From the NCBI GenBank assembly GCA_021806645.1, contig JAJZQX010000005.1, positions 246,345-310,344 on the forward strand: a stretch of DNA of 64,000 nucleotides. The letters are read 5' to 3'. Below are positions 1 through 9,543 of this stretch, piece after piece (the first letter of the stretch is position 1; each line of letters opens with the position of its first letter). The notes beneath the pieces were generated by a model that was given only the letters and a program-made list of their open reading frames with translations, was not told the DNA's origin and made no database searches. The stretch comes from Myxococcales bacterium (GTDB lineage: Bacteria > Myxococcota > Myxococcia > Myxococcales > Anaeromyxobacteraceae). The position numbers and the translations under genes were made by a program.

Positions 1-1119
1 GCGATGACCTCGCTCGGCGCCGCGGCGGACTTCGCGGTCCTGGCCGGCACGGCGGTGACCTGCACCGACGGCACGATAGCCGGCAACGTGGGCGTGTACC
101 CCGGAACCGCCATCACCCTGACCAGCTGTCCGGTGACCGGGACCACCACCGGCGGAGACCCGGCCTCGGCGGCGGCGCAGGTCGCCTTCTTCCAGGCGTA
201 CGACGCCTTCAAGGCGATGGCGTGCGACCAGACCCTCACGACCCTCGACGGCCTGACGCTGCCACCCGGCGTCTATTGCTTCGACGCCGCGGCGACGTCC
301 ACGGGCGGCGTGCTGACGCTCAGCGGGCCCCCCGACGGGACCTGGATCTTCAAGGTCGGGACCCTCGGCACGGGCGCCCTGACGGGCACCAACTTCTCGG
401 TGGTCGCGCCCGGAGGCTCGACCCTGCCTTGCGGCAACGTCTACTGGTGGGTCGCCCAGGCCGTCACCCTGACGGACTCGCAGTTCGTGGGGACGATCCT
501 CGCCGGCGCCGACGTCACTCTCACCCGAGGGACCTTCAACGGTAACGCCTTCTCCAAGGGCGCCGTGACCATCACCGGCGACGCCGTGACCGGCTGTGCG
601 CTCGGCGGCGGCGCGCCGTCGTGCCGTGGGAAGGACTGGGTGACAGGCGGCGGCTGGATCAAGCTCGCGCCGCCCGTCGAGGGCTCGGGCCTGGACGAGC
701 GGTCCGTCGCCAAGGGCACCTTCGGCGTGTCGGGCGGCATCAAGCACGGCGCGTTCCGGGGCCACCTCACGTACCAGGACCACGGCCCGGACGGCACGAT
801 GGTGAGGAGCACCAGCGTCACCGGGTACTCAGCCCTCGACGCCACCACGCGGCGGATCGAAGGCGCCGCCGAGGTGAACGGCCTGCCCGGCTTCACCTAC
901 CGGGTGGACGTGGGCGACCACGGTGAGCCCGGCCGGAAGAACGACACCTTCTCCATCTGGCTCTCGAACGGCTACGCCGCCGCGGGCCTGCTGGGCGGCG
1001 GGAACATCGAGTTCCACCGGGGCCACGACGGCGCCAATTACTGCGGTGGTGACGACGACGGCGACGACGACGACCATGACGACGACGGCGAGGTGGAGGA
1101 AGTCGGGGACGATGACTGA
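1..1119 (+). CDS. DUF3494 (ice-binding-like) surface protein, 5' end missing
   Basis: The frame is open at the first base, and the apparent ATG at position 4 already lies inside the DUF3494 fold (LGAAADFAVLAG), so the signal peptide and true start lie outside the window. Residues about 3-200 form the DUF3494 beta-helix domain known from ice-binding proteins and many adhesins. A second domain beginning at the VTGGGWI motif (about residue 216) follows and resembles the VTGGGWI module often found after DUF3494. The last 24 residues are almost all Asp and Gly, an acidic tail that could bind calcium. The domain assignment is by recognition. Ice binding itself is not implied, since DUF3494 is common in non-cold organisms, and a role as extracellular adhesin or matrix protein is an inference. 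Confidence 0.8.
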   Translation, partial: AMTSLGAAADFAVLAGTAVTCTDGTIAGNVGVYPGTAITLTSCPVTGTTTGGDPASAAAQVAFFQAYDAFKAMACDQTLTTLDGLTLPPGVYCFDAAATSTGGVLTLSGPPDGTWIFKVGTLGTGALTGTNFSVVAPGGSTLPCGNVYWWVAQAVTLTDSQFVGTILAGADVTLTRGTFNGNAFSKGAVTITGDAVTGCALGGGAPSCRGKDWVTGGGWIKLAPPVEGSGLDERSVAKGTFGVSGGIKHGAFRGHLTYQDHGPDGTMVRSTSVTGYSALDATTRRIEGAAEVNGLPGFTYRVDVGDHGEPGRKNDTFSIWLSNGYAAAGLLGGGNIEFHRGHDGANYCGGDDDGDDDDHDDDGEVEEVGDDD

Positions 1120-1144
1120 GAACCCTGGTTGAATCCATGGCAGC

Positions 1145-1176
1145 CCCCGGGAGCCGGCCATCGCCGGCACCCGGGG
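1145..1176 (+). terminator. strong hairpin after the DUF3494 gene
   Basis: Two 14-base arms (1145-1158 and 1163-1176) pair with one mismatch around a 4-base CATC loop, 26 bases after the stop codon. No T-run follows, so this is a candidate rather than a classic intrinsic terminator. Confidence 0.5.
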
Positions 1177-1274
1177 CGCGTCCATGATGCGCCGGCCCGG
1201 ATCCGGGGTCCTTGGCGGGGTTGAAGGCGACCTGGGTGGTTTCCAGCCGGCCCTGACCGTGCGAGGATCCGCCG

Positions 1275-2420
1275 GTGGCCCGGTCCCCCAACGACTCCTG
1301 GTTCGCCGTGGCCCGGACTCCAGCCGGGCGGTTCGCCGTCGCGGCCGCGTTCCTCGCCGCGCTATTCGGCTGCGCCGCAGCACCGCCGCGCACGATGAGC
1401 CTCCGCGAAGCCGCGCTGATCGAGCGGGGGCCGGAGCGTGGTCTGGTCGAACCGCGACCGTCCGCCTACCGACCGTCCGCGCCGCTGGCGTCCGTGGCGC
1501 AGGCGCCCTCCTGGCAACCGCCCATGGCTCCGACGGCCGCGGTCCAGCAGGTCCTGGCCGAGCCCCACCTGCCGTCGATTACTCCGGTCCGTGACGCCGC
1601 CCCCCAGGCGTTCCCGACCGAGGCCCCCGACGGACCGCCCATCGACCCCGCCCTGCTCCGCTTCGCCACCGAGGCGCGGACGCGCCGGCTCCGCACCACC
1701 GCCGGCCGCGGCTTCCCGCCCGAGGCGGAGGTCGCCTGGCTGGGGCTGGTGGATCGGCTCGACACCTACCTCACGCGGTCGCTTCCCCAGACGCCGCTCC
1801 TCGAGCTGGTCCGCTCCAGCGTGACCCTCGAGGCCGAGTGGGACTTCGACCAGCGGCGCTACGGGCCTCCACCCGCCGACCTCGCCCGGCTGGTCATGGC
1901 ACGAGCCGCGCGGCTCGCCATGCGCATCTCGACCTCGCGGGCCATCGGGAACACCATGTTCGCCTCCCGGCCGCCCGGCCGGCTCCGCTGGCCCATCGAG
2001 AACGCCGGGCTCTCTTCCGGGTTCGGCCCGCGCGATCACCCGATCCACGGGACACGGCAACTCCACGCCGGGATCGACCTGGCCGCCGACCTCGGCCGGG
2101 TGGTCAGCGCCGCGACACAGGGCTACGTGGTGAGCGCCGGCTGGACCGGGGGCTACGGCCTGATGGTCGAGCTCCGCCACCCTGGCGACCTGACCACGCG
2201 CTACGGGCACCTCTCGGCGCTCCTCTGCGCCCCGGGCGACGCGCTCGAAGCCGGCGCGCCCGTCGGCCTCATCGGCCAGACCGGCCTGGCCACCGGACCG
2301 CACCTCCACTTCGAGGTCTGGGAGGGCGGGCGACCGCGCGATCCGCTCGCCTTCATCGGTGGCGGCACCGGCCTGGCCACGTCCGCCACCGCCTCGGTGA
2401 CCTCTGGAGGCGTCCGGTGA
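1275..2420 (+). CDS. M23-family metallopeptidase lipoprotein
   Basis: Predicted murein endopeptidase of the M23 (LytM) family, acting in the periplasm. The GTG start has a GAGG Shine-Dalgarno about 7 bases upstream. The N-terminus carries a hydrophobic segment ending in LFGC (Cys33), a plausible lipobox. Residues 40-130 are a Pro/Ala-rich linker and about 125-225 look helical. The C-terminal peptidase domain has the zinc ligands in HAGID (His264, Asp268) and HLHFE (His343, His345), so it appears catalytically intact, unlike EnvC-type activators. Its stop overlaps the GTG of the next gene by 4 bases, which suggests coupled translation. The substrate crosslink is not predictable. Confidence 0.87.
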   Translation: MARSPNDSWFAVARTPAGRFAVAAAFLAALFGCAAAPPRTMSLREAALIERGPERGLVEPRPSAYRPSAPLASVAQAPSWQPPMAPTAAVQQVLAEPHLPSITPVRDAAPQAFPTEAPDGPPIDPALLRFATEARTRRLRTTAGRGFPPEAEVAWLGLVDRLDTYLTRSLPQTPLLELVRSSVTLEAEWDFDQRRYGPPPADLARLVMARAARLAMRISTSRAIGNTMFASRPPGRLRWPIENAGLSSGFGPRDHPIHGTRQLHAGIDLAADLGRVVSAATQGYVVSAGWTGGYGLMVELRHPGDLTTRYGHLSALLCAPGDALEAGAPVGLIGQTGLATGPHLHFEVWEGGRPRDPLAFIGGGTGLATSATASVTSGGVR

Positions 2421-3463
2421 CGGGCGCCGCCGCGCTGCTGGCGCTCCTCGCCGGCGCCGACCTCCTCGTCCCGGCCGGCGCCCCGGTCGCCGAGGCGCTG
2501 GCCCACGCGGTCCCCGGTGACACCATCCGGCTCGGCCCCGGCGAGCACCGCGGCGCGCTCGGCCGGCTCTCGGGCGTCACGGTGATCGGCGCCGGCGCCG
2601 GGGTCACCTTCGTGCTCGCCCCGCAGGGCGAGGACGGCGCCGTCATAGACGGCGACGCCACGCTCCGGGCGCTCTCGCTCATCGCCGGCCCGGCGCGCAG
2701 CGCCCTGAAGGCGCTCGGCGGAACCGCCACGCTCGACGGCGTGGCGCTCCAGGGGGGCGCGGTGGGGCTCTTCGTCGACGGCGGGCGCGTCGCCGGACGG
2801 GACGTCTGGCTGGCGGGCGACTACGGCTTCCTGCAGCGGAGCGGGGCGACGACGCTCGCCGGCGTGACCGCTCGCGGCGGCCGGGCCGGCGTGGCGCTCC
2901 TCGGCGGCGAGCTGGAGCTCACCCGCGGCGCCGTGACCGGGCCGTCGGCCGAGGCGGCCATCACCGTCGCCGGCGGGACCGCCCGGCTCGCCGAGCTGGT
3001 GGTGCGAGACGGCGGCCCCTCGGGACTCTCGGTCTCGGGCGGCCGGGTGGTCGCCCGCGACCTGACCATCGCCGGCCCCCGCGAGATCGGCGGCATCGGC
3101 GGCGACTGCCTGCTGGTCATGCGGGCCACGGTGTTCCTCTCCGCCAGCGAGCTGGTCGGCTGCGGTGGCGCGGCCGTCGAGGCGTCCCGCGCCGAGCTCC
3201 TGTTCGACGGGGTGGACGCCGGCGGCGGTTCGGCCGGCGGCTTCATCTTCACCGACAAGACGCGCGCCGAGCTTCGCGCCACGCTGGTCACCGGGCGTGG
3301 CCCCGGGCTGGTGGCGATGCAGGGAGCTCGGGTTCGCGGCTGGCAGGCGCGCCACTGGACCGATCCGGCCCTCTGGGTAGACTGCGGTTCCGGTGCCCGC
3401 GTCGAGATGCTGGACGCCCACGGGGACCGGCAGCCCTGTTCGCCCGGGGCTCCGGAGAGGTAG
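2417..3463 (+). CDS. exported right-handed beta-helix protein
   Basis: 348 residues starting at a GTG inside the M23 stop overlap (GTGA). An N-terminal hydrophobic stretch looks like a short signal peptide. The rest consists of repeated short turns rich in G, A and V (for example GVALLGGELELTRGAV and GGRVVARDLTIAG), the pattern of a parallel beta-helix such as NosD or pectate-lyase-type folds. No catalytic residues of polysaccharide lyases could be recognised. Coupling to the peptidase suggests a shared envelope function, but the substrate is unknown. Annotated as a beta-helix of unknown function. Confidence 0.72.
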   Translation: MTGAAALLALLAGADLLVPAGAPVAEALAHAVPGDTIRLGPGEHRGALGRLSGVTVIGAGAGVTFVLAPQGEDGAVIDGDATLRALSLIAGPARSALKALGGTATLDGVALQGGAVGLFVDGGRVAGRDVWLAGDYGFLQRSGATTLAGVTARGGRAGVALLGGELELTRGAVTGPSAEAAITVAGGTARLAELVVRDGGPSGLSVSGGRVVARDLTIAGPREIGGIGGDCLLVMRATVFLSASELVGCGGAAVEASRAELLFDGVDAGGGSAGGFIFTDKTRAELRATLVTGRGPGLVAMQGARVRGWQARHWTDPALWVDCGSGARVEMLDAHGDRQPCSPGAPER

Positions 3464-3581
3464 GACCGGGCACCCCAGGAGGGCGGTCCGGCTCGACTTC
3501 CGGCCTCCGGCATGACAGGTATGCAGGTTGCGACTGCCCCCGCCGGGCAGGGCACGCCGCCACCAGGGAGCCTGAAACCCG

Positions 3582-4436
3582 ATGCAGATCAACTTGCGGA
3601 AGGCGATGTTCGTCCTCCCCAACCTCTTCACGGTCAGCTCGATCTTCCTCGGGTTCTACGCGCTCGTCCTCTGCTCTGGCGAGGCGACGCCGGTCCAGCT
3701 CTACCAGGCGGCCCTGGCCATCTTCTTCGCCATGTTCTTCGACGCCTTCGACGGGCGCGTGGCGCGGATGACCAAGACCCAGAGCGACTTCGGCGTCCAG
3801 CTCGACAGCCTGGCGGACGTCATCAGCTTTGGCGCCGCCCCGGCGCTGCTGGTCTACAAGTGGGCGCTGGCGCCGCTGGGCGCGCTCGGCCTCTTCCTCT
3901 CCTTCTCCTTCGCGGCCTGCGGCGCCCTCCGGCTGGCCCGCTTCAACGTGCTGGCGATGCGCGGCGACAAGGGCTCCTCCCGCTTCTTCGTGGGGCTCCC
4001 CATCCCGCTCGCCGCCGGCACCGTGGTGGCGCTGGTGATCGCCCACTACGCCGAGTTCCGGCAGAACGTCGGTCCGTCCATCCAGGCGGTCGTGGCGGTG
4101 GTGGTGGCGCTCCTCTCCTTCCTCATGGTCTCGACGGTCCGCTACCGGACCTTCAAGGACGCCCACCTCTCGGCGAGGAGCTTCGCCGTCCTCGGCCTGC
4201 TGGTGCTGACCGGCCTCGCCATCGCCGTCAAGACCCGCCCATCCTTCGTGCTGGTGGTCTACATGCTGGCCTACATCGCCATCGGGCTGGCCGAGACCAT
4301 CTTCGTCCGGCCGCACCCGACCGCCCCGGCGGAGTTGCCGCCCGCGATCCGCGCCGAGCTGGAGGCCGATGAGGCCCTCGAGCTCGACGCGGACGACGAG
4401 AAGGACGACAAGGCCGAAGGGGACGAGTACATCTAG
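3582..4436 (+). CDS. pssA: CDP-diacylglycerol--serine O-phosphatidyltransferase
   Basis: Makes phosphatidylserine from CDP-diacylglycerol and serine in the inner membrane, the first step toward phosphatidylethanolamine. The CDP-alcohol phosphotransferase signature DG..AR........G...D...D is complete (Asp54, Asp57-Gly58, Ala61-Arg62, Gly71, Asp75, Asp79). Several hydrophobic segments follow, as expected for this multi-pass family, and 284 aa is a usual length for the type II bacterial enzyme. The C-terminus is a highly acidic tail (about residues 255-284). It overlaps the next gene, pgpA, by one base. No psd was found nearby. Confidence 0.9.
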   Translation: MQINLRKAMFVLPNLFTVSSIFLGFYALVLCSGEATPVQLYQAALAIFFAMFFDAFDGRVARMTKTQSDFGVQLDSLADVISFGAAPALLVYKWALAPLGALGLFLSFSFAACGALRLARFNVLAMRGDKGSSRFFVGLPIPLAAGTVVALVIAHYAEFRQNVGPSIQAVVAVVVALLSFLMVSTVRYRTFKDAHLSARSFAVLGLLVLTGLAIAVKTRPSFVLVVYMLAYIAIGLAETIFVRPHPTAPAELPPAIRAELEADEALELDADDEKDDKAEGDEYI

Positions 4437-4915
4437 TGCCCCTGCCCCGGCCCCGGCCCGACGGCTGGACCCTGCTCGCCGCCTGGGGCCCATGCGGTTT
4501 CTCGCCGGTCGCGCCCGGCACCGTCGGCACCCTCGGCGCCATCCCGCTCGCATGGGCCGTCTCCCGCCTGGAGCCGCTCGCCGCCTGGTCCTTCCTGCTC
4601 GCCTTCCTCGCGCTCGCGGTGCACGCCGCCACGCGCGCCGGCCGGTACTGGCGGGAGGTCGACGCGCCCGGCATCGTCATCGACGAGGTGCTCGGCTACC
4701 TGGTCGCCGTCGCCTTCCTCCCCTTCACCTGGAGGACGGCGCTGCTGGCCTTCGTCTTCTTCCGGCTCTTCGACATCCTCAAGCCCTGGCCCGCCTCGGC
4801 GCTCGACCGCTGGAAGACCGGGCTGGGCGTCGTGCTGGACGACGTGGCGGCCGGCCTCTACGCGTGGGCCTGGCTGCGCCTCCTGCTCCTGTACGTCCCC
4901 GGAGCCCTCTCGTGA
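4436..4915 (+). CDS. pgpA: phosphatidylglycerophosphatase A
   Basis: Dephosphorylates phosphatidylglycerophosphate to phosphatidylglycerol in the inner membrane. The 159-aa protein has the family blocks GFSPVAPGTVGTLGAIP near the N-terminus, then VIDEVLGYLVA with the conserved acidic pair, then FRLFDILKPWP and the C-terminal VLDDVAAG. The start is a GTG sharing its G with the pssA stop (TAGTG), so the phospholipid genes are probably translated together. The pairing with pssA fits one operon making both major head-group branches. Its stop overlaps the cinA GTG by 4 bases. Confidence 0.92.
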   Translation: MPLPRPRPDGWTLLAAWGPCGFSPVAPGTVGTLGAIPLAWAVSRLEPLAAWSFLLAFLALAVHAATRAGRYWREVDAPGIVIDEVLGYLVAVAFLPFTWRTALLAFVFFRLFDILKPWPASALDRWKTGLGVVLDDVAAGLYAWAWLRLLLLYVPGALS

Positions 4916-6144
4916 GCCTCTCCGTCGAGCTCCTCTCCACCGGCGACGAGCTGCTCACCGGCCAGGTGACCGACACCAACTCGCCGTGGCTGATGGACCG
5001 GCTCTGGGACGCCGGCGTCATGGTGACGCGCAAGACGCTGGTGGGCGACGACCGGGCCGTGCTGGAGGCGGTCCTCCGCGAGACCACCGGCCGCGCCGAC
5101 CTGGTGGTGATGAGCGGTGGCCTCGGCCCGACCGAGGACGACCTGACCGCCGAGTGCGTGGCCCGCGTCATGGGCGTGCCGCTCGAGCTGCACGCCCCGT
5201 CGCTGGCCGCCATCGAGGAGCGGTTCAAGCGGTTCGGGCGCCCCATGACGCCCAACAACGCCAAGCAGGCGCGCTTCCCGCGCGGCGCCACGGTCCACCC
5301 CAACCGCTGGGGCACGGCGCCCGGCTTCAGCGTCCAGCTCGGACGCGCCCGGCTCACCTGCCTGCCGGGCGTGCCGGCCGAGTACCGGGGACTGGCCGGC
5401 GAGGTGGTGCTGCCGTGGGTGGTGGACCGGCTCGGCGCCGCGCCGGCCACCCGCGTGCTCAAGCTCGTCGGCGTCGGGGAGTCGGCGGCCGACCAGGCCA
5501 TGCGCCCGGTGATGGACGACCCGGCCTGGCGCGGCGTCCGCTTCGGCTACCGGGCCCACTTCCCGGAGGTCCACCTGAAGTGGACGGTCGATCCGCCGGA
5601 CGCCGAGCCGCGCGCCGCCGCCATCGAGTCGGCCGTGCGCGCCATCTTCGGCGAGTCGGTCTGGGGATCCGGCAAGGAGGAGCTGGCCGCCCTGGTGGTG
5701 GACCGGCTCACCGCCCGCGGCCAGAAGGTGGCGGTGGCCGAGAGCTGCACCGGCGGGCTGCTGGCCACGCTGCTCACCGCCGTCCCGGGCGCCTCGGCGG
5801 TGCTCGACCTCGGCGTGGTGGCCTACGCCAACAGCGTGAAGGTGGGCGTCCTCGGCGTCCCCGGTCCGCTGCTCGCCGCCCATGGTGCCGTGTCCGAACC
5901 GGTGGCCCGGGCCATGGCCGAGGGGGTCCGGACCGCCGGCGACGCCACCTGGGGGATCGGCATCACCGGCGTTGCCGGTCCGGGTGGCGGCACGCCCGAG
6001 AAGCCGGTCGGGACGGTCCACCTGGCGCTGGCCGGCCCGGCCGGAACCACGGCCGTGGCCCGCCTCTACCGCTGGGACCGGGAGCGGGTCCGCCTGGCCG
6101 CCGCCTTCGAGGCGCTCGACCTGCTCCGCCGGGCCCTCGGGTGA
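4912..6144 (+). CDS. cinA: CinA-family protein (competence/damage-inducible, NMN deamidase type)
   Basis: 410 aa with two domains. The N-terminal MoaB/MogA-like domain (about residues 1-170) has STGDELL and MSGGLGPTEDD, which binds nucleotide or pterin-type ligands. The C-terminal CinA domain has AESCTGG and GVAGPGGG and in other bacteria deamidates nicotinamide mononucleotide to recycle NAD. The GTG start lies in the 4-base GTGA overlap with pgpA; the open frame further upstream is a shadow of pgpA. In many bacteria cinA lies upstream of recA on the same strand. Here the two are neighbours but convergent, separated by only 18 bases. Confidence 0.93.
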   Translation: MSLSVELLSTGDELLTGQVTDTNSPWLMDRLWDAGVMVTRKTLVGDDRAVLEAVLRETTGRADLVVMSGGLGPTEDDLTAECVARVMGVPLELHAPSLAAIEERFKRFGRPMTPNNAKQARFPRGATVHPNRWGTAPGFSVQLGRARLTCLPGVPAEYRGLAGEVVLPWVVDRLGAAPATRVLKLVGVGESAADQAMRPVMDDPAWRGVRFGYRAHFPEVHLKWTVDPPDAEPRAAAIESAVRAIFGESVWGSGKEELAALVVDRLTARGQKVAVAESCTGGLLATLLTAVPGASAVLDLGVVAYANSVKVGVLGVPGPLLAAHGAVSEPVARAMAEGVRTAGDATWGIGITGVAGPGGGTPEKPVGTVHLALAGPAGTTAVARLYRWDRERVRLAAAFEALDLLRRALG

Positions 6145-6162
6145 CGCCGGCGGCGCCGGGCT

Positions 6163-7200
6163 TCAAGCCGCTTCGTGGTCCGACACCGCCACCGGCTCCA
6201 CGCTCGCCTCGGCGTGGGCCGACCTGAGCCGCCCCGCCACTCGCTCGAACGCCTCCGGGTTGGAGCGCAGCCACTCGGCCGCTCGCTCCCGTCCCTGCGC
6301 GATCCGCTCGCCGTCGAGCGCGTAGTGGGCCCCCGACTTCTCGATGATGCCGCGGTCGGTGGCCAGGTCGACCGCCTCGGCGAACCGGTCCACCCCGACG
6401 CCGTAGCGGATGTCGAACTCGGCCTCCCGGAAGGGCGGCGCCACCTTGTTCTTCACCACCTTCACGCGGGTCCGGCTCCCCACCACCTGCTCCCCCTCCT
6501 TCACCTGGCCGATGCGCCTGATGTCGAGCCGCACCGAGGCGTAGAACTTGAGCGCGTGGCCCCCGGTGGTGGTCTCCGGGTTGCCGAAGACCACGCCGAT
6601 CTTCATCCGGATCTGGTTGATGAAGATGATCAGGGCCTGGTTGCGGGCCACCACCGCGGTGAGCTTCCGCAGCGCCTGGCTCATGAGGCGCGCCTGCAGC
6701 CCCATGTGCGCGTCGCCCATCTCGCCCTCGATCTCGGCCTTGGGCACCAGCGCCGCCACCGAGTCCACCACCACCAGGTCCACGCCGCCCGAGCGGACCA
6801 GCTGCTCGGCGATCTCCAGCGCCTGCTCGCCGGTGTCGGGCTGCGACACCAGCAGGTCGGAGAGGTTGACGCCCAGCCGCCGGGCGTAGGTGACGTCGAG
6901 GGCGTGCTCGGCGTCGATGAAGGCCGCCACCCCGCCCAGCTTCTGGACCTCGGCGATGGCGTGGAGCGCCAGGGTGGTCTTGCCCGAGGACTCGGGGCCG
7001 AAGATCTCCACCACCCGGCCGCGCGGCAGGCCGCCCACGCCCAGCGCGAGGTCGAGCCCCAGCGAGCCGCTCGGGACCACCGCCACCGGCGGCACCTCGG
7101 TGTCGTCGCCCAGCCGCATGACCGAGCCCTTGCCGAACTGCTTCTCGATGGCCCCCAGCGCCTGGGCCAGCGCCTTCATCCGCTCCGGGATCCTGCTCAT
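6163..7200 (-). CDS. recA: recombinase RecA
   Basis: Strand-exchange ATPase of homologous recombination and co-protease for LexA-type repressors. 345 aa, the normal length. Walker A is GPESSGKT (residues 68-75); the conserved [21 protein letters not shown] block of loop 2 and the C-terminal winged domain are present. The start is the first ATG, giving the standard N-terminus. It lies 62 bases downstream of the comM-type gene on the same strand. I found no clear LexA-type palindrome in that gap, so SOS control by a local operator is not evident. The C-terminal tail is short but acidic as usual. Confidence 0.98.
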   Translation of the reverse strand: MSRIPERMKALAQALGAIEKQFGKGSVMRLGDDTEVPPVAVVPSGSLGLDLALGVGGLPRGRVVEIFGPESSGKTTLALHAIAEVQKLGGVAAFIDAEHALDVTYARRLGVNLSDLLVSQPDTGEQALEIAEQLVRSGGVDLVVVDSVAALVPKAEIEGEMGDAHMGLQARLMSQALRKLTAVVARNQALIIFINQIRMKIGVVFGNPETTTGGHALKFYASVRLDIRRIGQVKEGEQVVGSRTRVKVVKNKVAPPFREAEFDIRYGVGVDRFAEAVDLATDRGIIEKSGAHYALDGERIAQGRERAAEWLRSNPEAFERVAGRLRSAHAEASVEPVAVSDHEAA

Positions 7201-7240
7201 GGGTTCCGCTGCTCTTTCTCCGCCGCGCGGGCGGTCTGGT

Positions 7241-7257
7241 GGGCCGGCTCCCGGCCC
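7241..7257 (-). terminator. GC hairpin between comM and recA
   Basis: A perfect 7-bp GGGCCGG/CCGGCCC stem with a 3-base loop begins 6 bases after the comM-type stop codon. No U-tract follows, so it may only attenuate read-through into recA. Confidence 0.4.
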
Positions 7258-7262
7258 GTGGG

Positions 7263-8774
7263 TCAGGCGATGGGCCGGTCGAGCCCGCGGTACTGGACGG
7301 CCTCGGCCACGTGGGGCTCGCCGACGGCCTCCGCCCCGGCCAGGTCGGCGATGGTCCGCGCCACGCGCAGCACCTTGTCGTGGGCCCGGGCCGAGAGCCC
7401 GAGCCGCTCCATGCAGGCGAGGAGCAGCCGCCGGGCGGCGGCGTCGGGCGCGCAGTGCCGGCGGAAGAGGGCGCCGCGCAGCCGGGCGTTGACCCGGCCC
7501 TCGCCGCCCCTCGCCACCGAGAGGGCCCGCACCCGCGCCACCCGGGCGCGCACCTCGGCGCTGGAGGGACCGCTCCCGGCCGTGCCCAGCGCGGCGGGTG
7601 GCACCGCCGGCACGTCCACGTGCAGGTCGATCCGGTCGAGCAGCGGCCCGCTGACGCGCCGCCGGTACTTCAGCAGCTCGACCGAGGTGCAGCGGCACCG
7701 GCGGGTCAGGTCGCCGTGGTGGCCGCACGGGCACGGGTTCATGGCGGCCACCAGCGCGAAGCGCGCCGGGTAGGTGATGCTCCGGGCCGCCCGCGCCAGT
7801 GTCACCTCGCCGTCCTCGGTCGGCTGGCGCAGCGACTCCAGGACGTGCCGGCGGAACTCCGGCAGCTCGTCGAGGAAGAGCACGCCGTGGTGGGCCAGCG
7901 ACACCTCGCCCGGGCGCGGCGGCGACGAGCCGCCCACCAGCCCGGCGTCGGAGATGGAGTGGTGGGGCGCGCGGAAGGGGCGCTCGGCCAGCAGCCCGCG
8001 GTGGCGCGTCAGCCCGGCCACGCTGTGCACCACGGTGGCCTCGATGGCCTCGTCGAAGTCGAGCGGGGGCAGGAGGCCGGGCAGGCGGCGGGCCAGCATG
8101 GTCTTGCCGCTGCCGGGCGGCCCGAAGAGGAGCAGGTTGTGGCCGCCCGCGGCCGCCACCTCCAGCGCCCGCTTGGCCACCTCCTGCCCGACCACGTCGG
8201 AGAGGTCGAGCGGCGGCGGCGAGGGCGGGGGCGGGGGCGCCTCCGGCAGGGGCGGCAGGGGCGACTCGCCGCGCGCCCAGGCCACGATCTGCGCGACGTG
8301 CCTGACGGCGTGGACCGTGAGCCCCTCCACCACCGCCGCCTCGTGGCCGTTGGCCTCCGGGACCACCAGCGCCCTGGCCCCGGCGCGCCGCGCCGCCATG
8401 GCCACCGGCAGCACGCCGCGCACCGGCCTCACCTCGCCGGAGAGCGAGAGCTCCCCGAGGAACTGGATGCCCTCGAGCGCGGCCGGAGGCAACTCGTGGC
8501 TGGCGGCCAGCAGGGCGACGGCGATGGGGACGTCGAGCCCGGCGCCGTCCTTGCGCAGGTCGGCCGGGGCGAGGTTGACCACCACGCGCTTCGAGGGGAG
8601 CTTCACGCCGCAGTTGCGGACCGCCGCCAGCACCCGAACCTGGGCTTCCGCGACGGCGCTGCCGGCCAGCCCCACCAGGTGGAAGTGGGGCATTCCGTTC
8701 GAGGTCTCGACCTCGACCATGACGGGAAGGGCCTCGATGCCCAGGACCACCGCGGAGCGGACACACGCCAGCAT
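7263..8774 (-). CDS. comM: YifB/ComM-family magnesium-chelatase-like AAA+ ATPase
   Basis: 503 aa, the full length of the family. The N-terminal domain (about 1-170) is Lon-protease-like and includes [18 protein letters not shown]. The central AAA+ domain has Walker [10 protein letters not shown] and the chelatase-like C-terminal part contains the Cys/His cluster CPCGHHG. In naturally transformable bacteria ComM is a helicase that drives branch migration of incoming single-stranded DNA; YifB proteins are also widespread outside competent species. Its position directly upstream of recA and near cinA fits a DNA-uptake and recombination theme. A sigma-54-like element lies just before the ATG (see separate entry). 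Confidence 0.9.
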   Translation of the reverse strand: MLACVRSAVVLGIEALPVMVEVETSNGMPHFHLVGLAGSAVAEAQVRVLAAVRNCGVKLPSKRVVVNLAPADLRKDGAGLDVPIAVALLAASHELPPAALEGIQFLGELSLSGEVRPVRGVLPVAMAARRAGARALVVPEANGHEAAVVEGLTVHAVRHVAQIVAWARGESPLPPLPEAPPPPPSPPPLDLSDVVGQEVAKRALEVAAAGGHNLLLFGPPGSGKTMLARRLPGLLPPLDFDEAIEATVVHSVAGLTRHRGLLAERPFRAPHHSISDAGLVGGSSPPRPGEVSLAHHGVLFLDELPEFRRHVLESLRQPTEDGEVTLARAARSITYPARFALVAAMNPCPCGHHGDLTRRCRCTSVELLKYRRRVSGPLLDRIDLHVDVPAVPPAALGTAGSGPSSAEVRARVARVRALSVARGGEGRVNARLRGALFRRHCAPDAAARRLLLACMERLGLSARAHDKVLRVARTIADLAGAEAVGEPHVAEAVQYRGLDRPIA

Positions 8775-8786
8775 GCGCGACCGCGG

Positions 8787-8802
8787 AGCAGCGGGCGTGC
8801 CA
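8787..8802 (-). promoter_or_regulatory. possible sigma-54 -24/-12 element before comM
   Basis: On the minus strand TGGCACG, 4 bases, then CTGCT. This differs from the sigma-54 consensus TGGCACG-N4-TTGCW at one position. Transcription would start close to the ATG, leaving almost no leader. A chance match is possible in such GC-rich DNA. Confidence 0.3.
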
Positions 8803-8912
8803 CGGGATTCCGGCCTGGATCGGGGGGAGCGGGGCGGCGGCGGGGCCGGGCGCCGGCCGCTCGGGCCGCGGCGCGGACCGCCGGGCGCGCCTCACCGGGC
8901 GCCTGCCGGAGC

Positions 8913-9518
8913 CTAGAACATCGACTCCGGCACGTAGACGATGTCGCCCGGCTCCAGCTTGAAGTTGGCCGCCTTGCCGAGCGCGATGTCCTGCACGTGG
9001 ACCTTCATCTTCACCTCCTGCCCGTTGACGTGCCGGGTCACGGAGGTGGAGTTCTGGGCCGCCTGCTTGGTGAAGCCCCCCGCCAGCGTCAGCGCCTGGA
9101 CCACCGACATCCCGTCCTCGTAGGCGAAGGTGCCGGGCTTCTGGACCTCGCCGAAGACGAAGACCTTCCGGGAGTTGAACTCCTTCACCAGCACCGAGAC
9201 CTGCGGGTTGCGCAGGAACCCCTCGGACAGACAGCCTCGCAGCTTCTCCGCCGTGCCGTTGGCGGTGAGCCCGCTCACCACCACCTTCTTGCAGAGCGGG
9301 AACATGATGTCGCCCTGGGGCCCGACCTGGTAGAGGCCGGAGAGCTCCGGCTCCTGGTAGACCCGCACCTCGATGATGTCGTTGGCGCCGAGCGTGGACG
9401 CGGGCAGCCCGGCCGTGATCGCCGACACGGCCGGCGCCCCGGGGCGGCCGCCCACGCCGGCGCAGCCGGTCACGACGACCAGCGCGAGCCCCGCGGCGGC
9501 GATTCGCAGCGCAGACAT
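8913..9518 (-). CDS. short polysaccharide export (Wza-like, OPX) lipoprotein
   Basis: 201 aa with a lipobox ending VTGC (Cys19). The mature part has the polysaccharide export domain ([18 protein letters not shown], about residues 43-60) and a SLBB-type domain ([21 protein letters not shown], about 125-150). It ends right after the [11 protein letters not shown] strand, so it lacks the C-terminal amphipathic helix that forms the outer-membrane pore in E. coli Wza. Myxobacterial short OPX proteins of this type work with a separate beta-barrel, and such a gene lies immediately upstream in transcription order (26-base gap). It is the last gene of a long minus-strand run. The specific polysaccharide cannot be told from the sequence. 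Confidence 0.88.
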   Translation of the reverse strand: MSALRIAAAGLALVVVTGCAGVGGRPGAPAVSAITAGLPASTLGANDIIEVRVYQEPELSGLYQVGPQGDIMFPLCKKVVVSGLTANGTAEKLRGCLSEGFLRNPQVSVLVKEFNSRKVFVFGEVQKPGTFAYEDGMSVVQALTLAGGFTKQAAQNSTSVTRHVNGQEVKMKVHVQDIALGKAANFKLEPGDIVYVPESMF

Positions 9519-9543
9519 GAAGCCTTCTTCCGGTCGGCCGGAC

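Noticed and set aside
4369..4911. N-terminal extension of the cinA frame upstream through pgpA
   Set aside because: The extension is the +1 shadow of pgpA; the GTG at 4912 gives the exact CinA family N-terminus.
7201..7262. LexA/SOS box in front of recA
   Set aside because: Looked for a palindromic operator in the 62-base gap and upstream of comM; only a GC hairpin is present.
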